From positions 1 to 44,606 of the forward strand of contig JAFTKW010000009.1 in the NCBI GenBank assembly GCA_017453065.1: a stretch of DNA of 44,606 nt, read 5' to 3'. This document shows, piece by piece, positions 25,401 through 33,323 of the stretch. Each line of letters starts with the position of its first letter. Position 1 is the stretch's first letter. The position numbers and the translations under genes are program-made. Origin of the DNA: Lachnospiraceae bacterium (GTDB lineage: Bacteria > Bacillota > Clostridia > Lachnospirales > Lachnospiraceae). The notes beneath the pieces are model-generated. The model saw nothing but the letters and a program-made list of their open reading frames with translations, did no database searches and was not told the origin of the DNA.

Positions 25401-26096
25401 ATGAAGAGAATCTTATTAAAACTCAGTGGAGAGGCACTGGCAGGAGAAAAGAAAACTGGTTTTGATGAAGAAACAGTCAGAGGAGTTGCAATGCAGGTGA
25501 AACAGCTTGTGGATGCAGGCATGGAAGTGGGCATTGTGATTGGTGGAGGGAACTTCTGGAGAGGAAGAACCAGCGAAAATATTGACCGTACAAAAGCAGA
25601 CCAGATTGGTATGTTGGCAACCATTATGAATTGCATCTATGTCTCTGAGATTTTTAGAAGCGTAGGCATGAATACCAATATCCTGACCCCTTTTGAATGT
25701 GGTTCCTTTACAAAACTGTTCTCAAAGGACAGAGCAAACAAGTACTTTGCAAAGGGTGACGTTGTATTCTTTGCGGGAGGTACAGGACATCCATATTTCT
25801 CCACAGATACAGGGGTTGTACTTAGAGCAATTGAAGTGGACGCAGAGGTTATTCTTCTTGCGAAAGCAATCGATGGCGTATACAACGCAGATCCAGCAAA
25901 GGATCCAAGCGCAGTGAAGTATGATGAAGTATCTATCCAGGAGGTTATTGATAAGAACCTTCAGGTTGTAGATATGACAGCATCCATTTTGGCAAGGGAC
26001 AACAAGATGCCTATGTGGGTGTTTGGACTAAATGAAGAAAATAGTATTGTGAATACTGTGAATGGCAAGTTTACAGGCACAAAGGTTACAGTATAG
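25401..26096 (+). CDS. pyrH: UMP kinase
   Basis: 231 residues of the amino-acid-kinase fold. KRILLKLSGEALAG, GIVIGGGNFWRG, RTKADQIGMLATIMN, FFAGGTGHPYFSTDT and LLAKAIDGVYNADP are characteristic. It phosphorylates UMP to UDP and is allosterically controlled. It stands upstream of frr (11 bases), as in most bacteria, but the usual rpsB-tsf pair is replaced upstream by bactofilin. Start follows GCGAGGAAGCAAAC. Confidence 0.97.
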   Translation: MKRILLKLSGEALAGEKKTGFDEETVRGVAMQVKQLVDAGMEVGIVIGGGNFWRGRTSENIDRTKADQIGMLATIMNCIYVSEIFRSVGMNTNILTPFECGSFTKLFSKDRANKYFAKGDVVFFAGGTGHPYFSTDTGVVLRAIEVDAEVILLAKAIDGVYNADPAKDPSAVKYDEVSIQEVIDKNLQVVDMTASILARDNKMPMWVFGLNEENSIVNTVNGKFTGTKVTV

Positions 26097-26107
26097 GAGG
26101 CAAATAT

Positions 26108-26659
26108 ATGGATCAGAGATTACAGCAGTATGAAGACAAAATGAGAAAGGCAACAGATTACTTGGAAGCTGATTTGGCTACTGTACGTGCGGGAAGAGCA
26201 AATCCTCATGTGCTTGACAAGGTTAGAGTAGATTATTACGGAACACCTACTCCACTTCAGCAGGTCGGTAACGTAACAGTACCTGAAGCTAGATTGATTC
26301 AGATTGCTCCTTGGGACAAGACCTTAATCAAAGCAATTTGCAAGGCAATCATGGCATCAGATGTAGGAATTACTCCTTCCGATGACGGTAGCGTTATCCG
26401 TCTTGTATTCCCAGAAGTAACTGAGGAACGCAGAAAAGAACTTGTAAAAGACGTAAAGAAAAAAGGCGAAGAGGCAAAGGTCGCTATCAGAAATATTCGT
26501 CGTGACGGAAATGATGCTTTCAAGAAACTTGCAAAAGAGGAAGTATCAGAGGACGAAATCAAACAGCTGGAAGATGAACTTCAGAAACTTACAGACAAGT
26601 TTGTAAAAGAAGTGGATGGATTGGTTGAAGCGAAATCCAAAGACATTATGACTGTATAA
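26108..26659 (+). CDS. frr: Ribosome recycling factor
   Basis: 183 residues, a three-helix bundle with an inserted beta domain. LATVRAGRANPHVLDKVRVD, YYGTPTPLQQVGNVTVPEAR, IQIAPWDKTLIKAICKAI and LTEERRKEL-type segment (VTEERRKELVKDVKK) are family hallmarks. It works with EF-G to split post-termination ribosomes. Ribosome binding site TATAGGAGGCAAATAT. Confidence 0.98.
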   Translation: MDQRLQQYEDKMRKATDYLEADLATVRAGRANPHVLDKVRVDYYGTPTPLQQVGNVTVPEARLIQIAPWDKTLIKAICKAIMASDVGITPSDDGSVIRLVFPEVTEERRKELVKDVKKKGEEAKVAIRNIRRDGNDAFKKLAKEEVSEDEIKQLEDELQKLTDKFVKEVDGLVEAKSKDIMTV

Positions 26660-26669
26660 AGACAATACG

Positions 26670-26706
26670 AAAGGGGAGGGGTGAAAGGTTTCACCCTGCC
26701 CTTTCT
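26670..26706 (+). terminator. Hairpin between frr and uppS, possible terminator or attenuator
   Basis: GGGTGAAA/TTTCACCC (26679-26696) inside an outer AAAGGG/CCCTTT, followed by CTTGCG; the T-run is weak, so readthrough into uppS is likely. Confidence 0.5.
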
Positions 26707-26733
26707 TGCGTAATTTGACGATGGAGAGTGACC

Positions 26734-27450
26734 ATGGATAATTTAAAAATTCCACAGCATGTGGCGATTATTTTGGATGGAAACGGCCGTTGGGCCAAAG
26801 CAAAGGGAAAGCCTAGAAATTTTGGACATGTACAGGGTGCCAAAACAGTAGAGGTAATCTGTGAAGAAGCATACAAAATGGGGATACAATATCTGACGGT
26901 TTATGCTTTTTCCACCGAAAACTGGAATCGACCAGCAGATGAAGTGGATGCACTCATGACCCTGCTGCGCAACTATATGAAGAATTGTCTCAAGACAGCA
27001 GAAAAGAATCGTATGTGCGTTAGAGTGCTGGGGGACAAGAGCAGATTGGACGAAGACATTCAGCAGAGAATTGCGGAATTGGAAGAAGCCACTGCCAACA
27101 ATGACGGTCTTCACTTCCAGATTGCAATTAACTATGGCGGTAGAGATGAGATTAGGAGAGCGGTAAGCCAGATTGCACAGAAAGTGGCAGACGGTGAACT
27201 CTCTGCACAAGATATCAGCGAGGAGACTATAGCGGATGCGCTAGATACCAGAGGTATTCCAGAGCCAGATTTGCTTATTCGTACTTGCAATGAACTTCGA
27301 ATTTCCAACTTCCTGTTGTGGCAGTTAGCCTATACAGAGTTTTATTTTACAGAGGTGCCTTGGCCAGACTACTCTAAGGAGGAATTAGTCAAAGCTATTA
27401 AGGCATATACTCAAAGAGACAGAAGATATGGCCTGATAAAGGAGGGTTAA
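26734..27450 (+). CDS. uppS: Undecaprenyl diphosphate synthase
   Basis: 238 residues of the cis-prenyltransferase family. AIILDGNGRWAKAKGKPRNF carries the catalytic aspartate, then TVYAFSTENWNRP and INYGGRDEI. It extends farnesyl diphosphate with isopentenyl units to the 55-carbon lipid carrier for wall synthesis at the membrane. The C-terminal substrate motif is LLIRTCNELRISNFLLWQ, where SGE or GGE is usual before the arginine. Start 26734 has GGAG seven bases upstream; a nearby GTG is too close. It is 3 bases before cdsA. Confidence 0.97.
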   Translation: MDNLKIPQHVAIILDGNGRWAKAKGKPRNFGHVQGAKTVEVICEEAYKMGIQYLTVYAFSTENWNRPADEVDALMTLLRNYMKNCLKTAEKNRMCVRVLGDKSRLDEDIQQRIAELEEATANNDGLHFQIAINYGGRDEIRRAVSQIAQKVADGELSAQDISEETIADALDTRGIPEPDLLIRTCNELRISNFLLWQLAYTEFYFTEVPWPDYSKEELVKAIKAYTQRDRRYGLIKEG

Positions 27451-27453
27451 CCT

Positions 27454-28284
27454 ATGTTTTGGACCAGATTGATTAGCGGAGCGGTTTTGCTTGTTATAGC
27501 CGCAGTTTCATTTGCTATCGGTGGACCAGTTTTGGCAGGATTGTTACTGTTGATTTCCTTGATTGCTTTTTGGGAACTCAGCAAAGCGACAGGAGTGCTT
27601 ACAGAAGGTAAATGGAATGGACTTACCGCTGTGTCAGCGTTGGGCATTGTGGCTTACTATGGCGTGGTGTTTTTCTTGGGCGATGTAAGTTATCAATTGA
27701 TGGTAATTATGGGAGTTGCACTTTTTTCCATGTTTGTATATGTAGGGAAATTCCCAAAGTACACATGGCAACAGGTTGTGGCTAACTTTTTCTCCTTCGT
27801 ATATGCGCCTGTGATGTTTGCTTTTATGTATCTTACCAGAGAGACAGAGTATGGTATATATTTGGTTTGGCTTATTTTGATTTGCTCTTGGGGATGTGAT
27901 ACCTGCGCTTATGCAGTGGGCATGCTTATCGGCAAACACAAGATTTTCCCAGTGCTAAGCCCAAAGAAATCACTGGAAGGCTGTATCGGCGGTGTGGTCG
28001 GAGCAATGCTGATAGGTGCTTTGTACAGCCATTTCCTTGTAAATGAAGTGGTACAGAACCAAAATGTCACCTGGGTGATTGTACTCATCAGTGGTGTTGG
28101 TGCGGTTATGAGTCAAGTGGGAGATTTGGCTGCATCGGGTATCAAACGCCAGCAGGGCTTTAAGGACTATGGCAAACTAATTCCAGGGCATGGAGGAATC
28201 ATGGATCGTTTTGACAGTGTCATTGTAACTGCCCCATTGATTTATTTCCTTTCTATGCTTTTGATTGATGGTTTGCAGATGTAA
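27454..28284 (+). CDS. cdsA: Phosphatidate cytidylyltransferase
   Basis: 276 residues, about eight membrane segments. The signature is near the C-terminus: SQVGDLAASGIKRQQGFKDY then GKLIPGHGGIMDRFDS, with CGDL-type acidic residues. It makes CDP-diacylglycerol from phosphatidate and CTP for phospholipid synthesis in the cell membrane. Ribosome binding site GGAGGGTTAACCT overlaps the uppS end, so translation is coupled. Confidence 0.97.
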   Translation: MFWTRLISGAVLLVIAAVSFAIGGPVLAGLLLLISLIAFWELSKATGVLTEGKWNGLTAVSALGIVAYYGVVFFLGDVSYQLMVIMGVALFSMFVYVGKFPKYTWQQVVANFFSFVYAPVMFAFMYLTRETEYGIYLVWLILICSWGCDTCAYAVGMLIGKHKIFPVLSPKKSLEGCIGGVVGAMLIGALYSHFLVNEVVQNQNVTWVIVLISGVGAVMSQVGDLAASGIKRQQGFKDYGKLIPGHGGIMDRFDSVIVTAPLIYFLSMLLIDGLQM

Positions 28285-28379
28285 TCTCACGCACAAGAGG
28301 GCGGCCAACATAGGATGGACCTTTTATAAAGAGAAGATTGCAGAGGGAATGGAAAGATTGCCCTAAGAATGGAGACAAA

Positions 28380-29522
28380 ATGAAGAAAATTGGTATACTA
28401 GGTTCCACCGGTTCCATAGGAACACAGGCTTTGGATGTGGTGAGAAACAATCCTGAGCTAAAGGTGACTGCCTTGGCAGCTGGAACCAATGTAGTAGAAA
28501 TAGAAAAACAGATTAGAGAATTCAAACCTGCGCTGGCAGTGATGTGGTCTGAAGAGGCAGCCAGAGATCTGAAACAAAGAGTGTCTGATTTAGAGGTGCG
28601 TGTTTTAAGTGGTATGGACGGCCTGATGGAGATCGCGGCGTTCGATGAAGTGGAAGTACTTCTGACAGCAGTCGTAGGAATGATTGGAATCAGACCTACG
28701 ATTGAGGCGATTCAAAGAGGCAAGGCCATTGCGCTGGCAAACAAAGAAACATTGGTGACTGCAGGACATATAATTATGCCCCTTGCAAAGTCCAAGAATG
28801 TTCCTATTTTGCCTGTAGATAGCGAACATAGTGCTATATTCCAATCCCTGAATGGTGAGCCAAAGAATAGAATTGAAAAGATTCTACTTACTGCATCTGG
28901 CGGCCCATTTAGAGGTTATAGCAAAGAACAATTACAGAATGTACAACTAGAAGATGCTTTGAAACATCCAAATTGGGCCATGGGAAGAAAGATTACCATA
29001 GATTCCTCTACCTTAGTGAACAAAGGCCTGGAAGTGATTGAAGCGAAGTGGTTGTTTGATGTTACACCCGAGCAGATTCAGGTAGTTGTTCATCCACAGA
29101 GTATCATTCATTCCATGGTGCAATACGTGGACGGTGCTGTGATGGCGCAGTTGGGTGTTCCAGATATGAAGCTGCCTATTCAGTACGCTTTGTTCTATCC
29201 AGATCGCAAGCCGATGGATGGTGGAAGAGTGGATTTTGCCAAGCTGGGACAGATGACTTTTGAAGAGCCAGACACACAGGTATTCCGTGGCTTGAAGTTG
29301 GCTTATGATGCACTGAATATTGGTGGCAGTATGCCGACTGTGTACAACGCAGCCAATGAAAAAGCAGTTAGCCTGTTTTTAGAACGCAAAATCGGATATA
29401 CTCAAATAACAGAATTGATTGAGGGGGCCATGAACAGACACAAGGTGATTTCTAACCCTGATGTATCACAGATACTGCAGGTAGAACAGGAAGCCTATGA
29501 ATTTATTATGACAGAGGTGTAG
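28380..29522 (+). CDS. dxr: 1-deoxy-D-xylulose 5-phosphate reductoisomerase
   Basis: 380 residues. KKIGILGSTGSIGTQALDVV is the NADPH-binding start, ALANKETLVTAG and PVDSEHSAIFQSL the metal and substrate region, and NWAMGRKITIDSSTLVNKGL the catalytic loop. It commits the methylerythritol phosphate path that feeds isoprenoids to UppS. Start 28380 has GGAG seven bases upstream; earlier in-frame codons have no support. rseP follows after 7 bases. Confidence 0.97.
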   Translation: MKKIGILGSTGSIGTQALDVVRNNPELKVTALAAGTNVVEIEKQIREFKPALAVMWSEEAARDLKQRVSDLEVRVLSGMDGLMEIAAFDEVEVLLTAVVGMIGIRPTIEAIQRGKAIALANKETLVTAGHIIMPLAKSKNVPILPVDSEHSAIFQSLNGEPKNRIEKILLTASGGPFRGYSKEQLQNVQLEDALKHPNWAMGRKITIDSSTLVNKGLEVIEAKWLFDVTPEQIQVVVHPQSIIHSMVQYVDGAVMAQLGVPDMKLPIQYALFYPDRKPMDGGRVDFAKLGQMTFEEPDTQVFRGLKLAYDALNIGGSMPTVYNAANEKAVSLFLERKIGYTQITELIEGAMNRHKVISNPDVSQILQVEQEAYEFIMTEV

Positions 29523-29529
29523 TTAATAC

Positions 29530-30609
29530 ATGATGACTTTTATTTTGTTTGTTTTGGTTTTTAGTATCGTGGTAATAGCCCACGAGTTTGGACATTTTCT
29601 TTTGGCAAAATTAAATGGAATACATGTGGTAGAGTTTTCTATTGGTATGGGACCTACTCTTTTGTCCTTTCAGAAAAAGGAAACAAAGTATTCCTTGAAA
29701 CTTTTGCCAATAGGTGGAGCTTGTATGTTTGAGGGCGAAGATGGCCTTGACAATGCGGAAAAAGAAGCCGCGGAGGCAGCGGGCCAGGAATATGACGATT
29801 CGGGCTCTTTTTTGAAGGCCAATGTATGGGCTAGGATTTCTACGGTATTTGCCGGTCCATTTTTTAACTTTATCTTGGCCTTTGTTTTTGCTCTTGTATT
29901 AGTTTCTCTGAACCCAACAGATTTGCCAGTACTTAAGGACGTGGTTGTGGGCGGTCCGGCTTCTGAGGCTGGAATCAAGGCGGGAGATGAGATTGTTAGT
30001 GTAAACGGGGAAAAGACTCATTTGTTCCGCGATGTACAGCTGATGCTTGCGCTCAATCAGGGTGAAACCATGGAGGTGGAGGTAAGACGAGATGGCCAGC
30101 TGATTGACATAACGGTGGCTCCACAGCTCAATCCAGAGACGGGAACATACCAGTTAGGTGTATACGGCGGCGTATATGAGCAGAGCAAAGGGCTGAATGT
30201 GTTTAAGGATGCCTGGTATGAGATGCGATACTGCTTTAGGGCAACCTACAAGAGTTTGGGACTATTGCTTACCGGTAATTTCAACAAAGAAGATGTAGCA
30301 GGACCAGTGGGGATTGCAGTAAATGTGGTTGGGAAAACCTATGAATCTGCAAAGGAATACGGCGTTTCTACAGTGGTTCTCAGTATGATGAATATTGTGT
30401 TGCTACTTTCCATCAACCTTGGCGTGCTGAATCTTTTGCCGATTCCAGCGCTGGATGGTGGAAGACTGGTGTTCCTTTTGATTGAATTAGTCAGAGGTAA
30501 GCCGGTGCCACCAGACAAAGAGGGTATCGTTCACTTTGTAGGAATGGTATTTTTCATGGTGCTGATGGTGGTAGTTTTGTTTAATGATTTGGTTAATATT
30601 TTTGGCTAA
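29530..30609 (+). CDS. rseP: Site-2 protease RseP
   Basis: 359 residues, about four membrane segments. HEFGH at residues 18-22 is the zinc motif, a PDZ domain lies at about 130-200 (VVGGPASEAGIKAGDEIVSV) and NLLPIPALDGGRLV gives the second metal ligand. It cleaves membrane proteins inside the bilayer, commonly anti-sigma factors or signal peptides. Start could also be 29533. A strand-rich EGEDGLDNAEKEAAEAAGQEY loop lies between segments one and two. Confidence 0.95.
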   Translation: MMTFILFVLVFSIVVIAHEFGHFLLAKLNGIHVVEFSIGMGPTLLSFQKKETKYSLKLLPIGGACMFEGEDGLDNAEKEAAEAAGQEYDDSGSFLKANVWARISTVFAGPFFNFILAFVFALVLVSLNPTDLPVLKDVVVGGPASEAGIKAGDEIVSVNGEKTHLFRDVQLMLALNQGETMEVEVRRDGQLIDITVAPQLNPETGTYQLGVYGGVYEQSKGLNVFKDAWYEMRYCFRATYKSLGLLLTGNFNKEDVAGPVGIAVNVVGKTYESAKEYGVSTVVLSMMNIVLLLSINLGVLNLLPIPALDGGRLVFLLIELVRGKPVPPDKEGIVHFVGMVFFMVLMVVVLFNDLVNIFG

Positions 30610-30620
30610 GATAAAGGGTG

Positions 30621-30650
30621 GCAGTCGGTATGTATATTCGACTGCTTTCC
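30621..30650 (+). terminator. Hairpin after rseP
   Basis: GCAGTCG (30621-30627) pairs with CGACTGC (30639-30645), followed by TTTCCTT; modest terminator. Confidence 0.55.
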
Positions 30651-30673
30651 TTACTTTCTAGAGAGGTACAGAC

Positions 30674-31453
30674 ATGATATGTAAGTTCTGTGGTGCAGAA
30701 TATCCAGACAATGCAAAGGCTTGTTATCACTGTCATTCAGAGAATCCACTGATGACAGGAAAACGCAAAGCGGATGTATTGCACGCTTTTGATGAAGAAG
30801 CAAGAAAGATGCAAAAAGAGTTGCCCAAAAAGACAGTGAAGAAGGCGCACAAGATTTTGCTTGTGGTGTTGGCAGGAATCATCGTGCTGACATTTGTGAT
30901 AGGCGCAATTGGCATAGGAATTGCCAAAAGCAAGGAAAAAGTAGAGTATGAGCTGACTCAGCATCATCTTTCCAAAATGGAAGAACTTTTTCAGTCCGGA
31001 GATATGGATGCTTTGATGGAATATTACGGAGAACTAAGTAGTAGACCTTATGCCTATGAAAAATATGCTCAGATTTATGATGTGGGATATTTTGACCGCA
31101 AATGGGTATTTGAAAGATATCAGGATTATCTAAAACAGACGGACAATTATCATCAGGCAGATAGTAAAGATGATTATATGCGCATGCGAGGGGATTATCT
31201 TTATTGGGTGCTTGAAAGTGGACGAGACTGTCTGAAAAATATGTATCTTTATGCCAATGACAGAGTGATTCTAGGCAATGAAACCCTGCTTACTGCATGG
31301 AAAGAAGAGATGGAAACTTTCTTTCTTGAGGAAGTAGGACTTACCGAAGAAGAACTTGTGTGGCTTCGCAGTTTTGTTCCAGACGGAGACTTAGAAGAAC
31401 AATTAAGAGATTTTGCGCAAAAGATTATAGAAAGGGATGATAGTACAAGATGA
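30674..31453 (+). CDS. Zinc-ribbon membrane protein of unknown function
   Basis: 259 residues. An N-terminal zinc ribbon (CKFC at 3-6, CYHC at 17-20) is followed by a charged stretch, one membrane segment (about residues 62-85) and an extracellular helical domain rich in Glu, Tyr and Asp. This layout suggests a sensor or a protein that organises others at the membrane. Its stop overlaps the start of the next gene by 4 bases. The following gene has the same layout, so the two are likely old duplicates. Start follows AGAGAGGTACAGAC. Confidence 0.75.
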   Translation: MICKFCGAEYPDNAKACYHCHSENPLMTGKRKADVLHAFDEEARKMQKELPKKTVKKAHKILLVVLAGIIVLTFVIGAIGIGIAKSKEKVEYELTQHHLSKMEELFQSGDMDALMEYYGELSSRPYAYEKYAQIYDVGYFDRKWVFERYQDYLKQTDNYHQADSKDDYMRMRGDYLYWVLESGRDCLKNMYLYANDRVILGNETLLTAWKEEMETFFLEEVGLTEEELVWLRSFVPDGDLEEQLRDFAQKIIERDDSTR

Positions 31454-32097
31454 AATGTATAAATTGTGGCGGCGAAGTGGATTCCCAAAGCGCAAAGTGT
31501 CCCTATTGTGGAAGTTTAAATGAGGAAGGACTAAAGTTTCAGCAGGAAGTTGCTTCCAAATTAGCACGAAATAAGCTCCTCCCTAAATTTATCTTGAAGG
31601 ACAAGACTCCGGATATGCTGCAAAGCTTTTTGTGGCGAGTAATGTTAAGTTTTACTATTGCGGGAGTATTGCTGTTTGTAATAGGCTTTGGAATTTATTA
31701 CATAGCGGATGAAATGCTTGGCAATGTGGATCCATATGGATATGCAGAAGAGACATATTATTCGCGCATAGAAAATTCAGATGAGGTTTATATTTTCCCG
31801 GAAGATTTTATGATGGAAATCATGGTTGACCTGGATACTGGCGTAAAACCTTACAGAAGTAGAGTTGAGTATGTGCTTGAGTATACTTATCGATTGATGG
31901 TTTCAGACACCTACCGCGATGTAGAAGGCTATCATGATCTTTGCCTGGAGTGTTATGCCTTTATGAAAGGCTATTTGCAGATGGAAGAGGCAGAGATTGA
32001 GTATCTGTTGGAAAATGATGGAGAGAGATATCCGAAGGAAGAAGTGGTAGCTGAACTTACCGATTTAATCGGAGAGAGAATAGGAGGGCTACAGTAA
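31450..32097 (+). CDS. Second zinc-ribbon membrane protein
   Basis: 215 residues with the same plan: zinc ribbon (CINC at 3-6, CPYC at 17-20), a cytoplasmic linker, one membrane segment (about 68-90) and an extracellular helical domain (YAEETYYSRIENSD onward). It starts in the last bases of the preceding gene and its own stop shares one base with the next start, so the three are translated as a unit. No known function. Confidence 0.75.
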   Translation: MKCINCGGEVDSQSAKCPYCGSLNEEGLKFQQEVASKLARNKLLPKFILKDKTPDMLQSFLWRVMLSFTIAGVLLFVIGFGIYYIADEMLGNVDPYGYAEETYYSRIENSDEVYIFPEDFMMEIMVDLDTGVKPYRSRVEYVLEYTYRLMVSDTYRDVEGYHDLCLECYAFMKGYLQMEEAEIEYLLENDGERYPKEEVVAELTDLIGERIGGLQ

Positions 32098-32606
32098 TGC
32101 AGATGATTTTTGTATTAATCTATGTTGTCCTTTGGGTTGTGAACTGGTATGCCAACAAGCTGGGATATTACCAGAAGTTTGCAGTGAAAAGTATCCTGGC
32201 ATGGCTCTCGGTAGGCTTTTTTGGACTTAGTTTGTTAGTCGCAATTACATCCATACAGATGAGTTATGAAGAAATTATGGATCATGACTTAAACTATCGA
32301 TTGGAGAGAGTGGAGTCTAGTCTGATGCGAGGCGATTTTGACTATGCACAGACGGTGCTTGAATTGTATGACTGCTATGAAGAGGAATTTGACTATGCAT
32401 GGGAACAGGTAGATATGTACGAACTGTACAATCGCTACTTGATTTATGTGAAAGCAGCAGAGATAGAGACGGATGAGGAAATGAAAGCTCGTTTAAAAGA
32501 AAAGGCATTAGAGATGAAAGAAACGCTCATTCATTTGTGCGAAAACAGTACACAGGACAAAAATGTTTTGTATGCTGAATACTATGGTGCCTTAATTTGG
32601 GAATAA
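32097..32606 (+). CDS. Third member: two-segment membrane protein without zinc ribbon
   Basis: 169 residues with two membrane segments (about 3-17 and 29-50) then an acidic helical tail (DLNYRLERVESSLMRGDFDY) that resembles the helical outer domains of the two proteins before it. It lacks cysteine pairs. The 1-base overlap shows coupling. A new promoter for apt follows, so the trio ends here; no terminator is visible. Confidence 0.7.
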   Translation: MQMIFVLIYVVLWVVNWYANKLGYYQKFAVKSILAWLSVGFFGLSLLVAITSIQMSYEEIMDHDLNYRLERVESSLMRGDFDYAQTVLELYDCYEEEFDYAWEQVDMYELYNRYLIYVKAAEIETDEEMKARLKEKALEMKETLIHLCENSTQDKNVLYAEYYGALIWE

Positions 32607-32609
32607 ATT

Positions 32610-32638
32610 TTGACTTTCCCCCAGAAAACTAATATAAT
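32610..32638 (+). promoter_or_regulatory. Promoter of apt
   Basis: TTGACT (32610-32615), 17 bases, TATAAT (32633-32638). Confidence 0.8.
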
Positions 32639-32724
32639 ATATGGATATACAATTGCGTTAATTCGAATAATTGGGTGGATTGAATAAAATTGAGCAAAGA
32701 ACTATATTGCAAGGAGAAATAAAG

Positions 32725-33249
32725 ATGAAGAAATTAGAAGAATACGTAAGAAGTATTCCAGATTTTCCAGAAGAAGGAATTATCTTTCGAGATGTAACAA
32801 GTGTATTACAGGACGCAGATGGACTTTGTCTTGCAATCGATACGATGCAGGACAAGATTAAGGACCTTGAATATGATGTGGTGGTAGGACCTGAATCCAG
32901 AGGATTTATTTTTGGAACTCCTATCGCATACAACAATCACAAACCATTTGTATTGATTCGCAAAAAAGGCAAACTTCCTTGCGAAACAGTAGAGATGGAA
33001 TATGAATTGGAATATGGTAAAGCGACTATCGAAATGCACAAAGATTCTATTAAACCGGGACAGAGAGTTCTGATTGTAGATGATTTGATTGCTACTGGTG
33101 GAACTACAAAAGCTATGATTGATTTGATTGAATCATTAGGCGGTCAGGTTGTAGGCATTGTAGTTATGATCGAACTGGCAGGACTTAAGGGTCGTGAAAG
33201 ACTGAAAGATTATCGTTTGGAATCTGCAATTTGTTACGAAGGTAAGTAG
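32725..33249 (+). CDS. apt: Adenine phosphoribosyltransferase
   Basis: 174 residues. IPDFPEEGIIFRDVTSVLQD, GPESRGFIFGTPIAY and the PRPP loop VLIVDDLIATGGTTKA identify it. It salvages adenine with PRPP to AMP. Start 32725 follows CAAGGAGAAATAAAG. The stringent-response gene follows after 74 bases, an arrangement often seen in Firmicutes. Confidence 0.97.
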   Translation: MKKLEEYVRSIPDFPEEGIIFRDVTSVLQDADGLCLAIDTMQDKIKDLEYDVVVGPESRGFIFGTPIAYNNHKPFVLIRKKGKLPCETVEMEYELEYGKATIEMHKDSIKPGQRVLIVDDLIATGGTTKAMIDLIESLGGQVVGIVVMIELAGLKGRERLKDYRLESAICYEGK

Positions 33250-33323
33250 ATTATAGTTGAGGTTTGTGGAGCGTTACATTGCACACCACTTTTCGAAAAA
33301 TGTTTAACAGGTGGCTGATAGAT

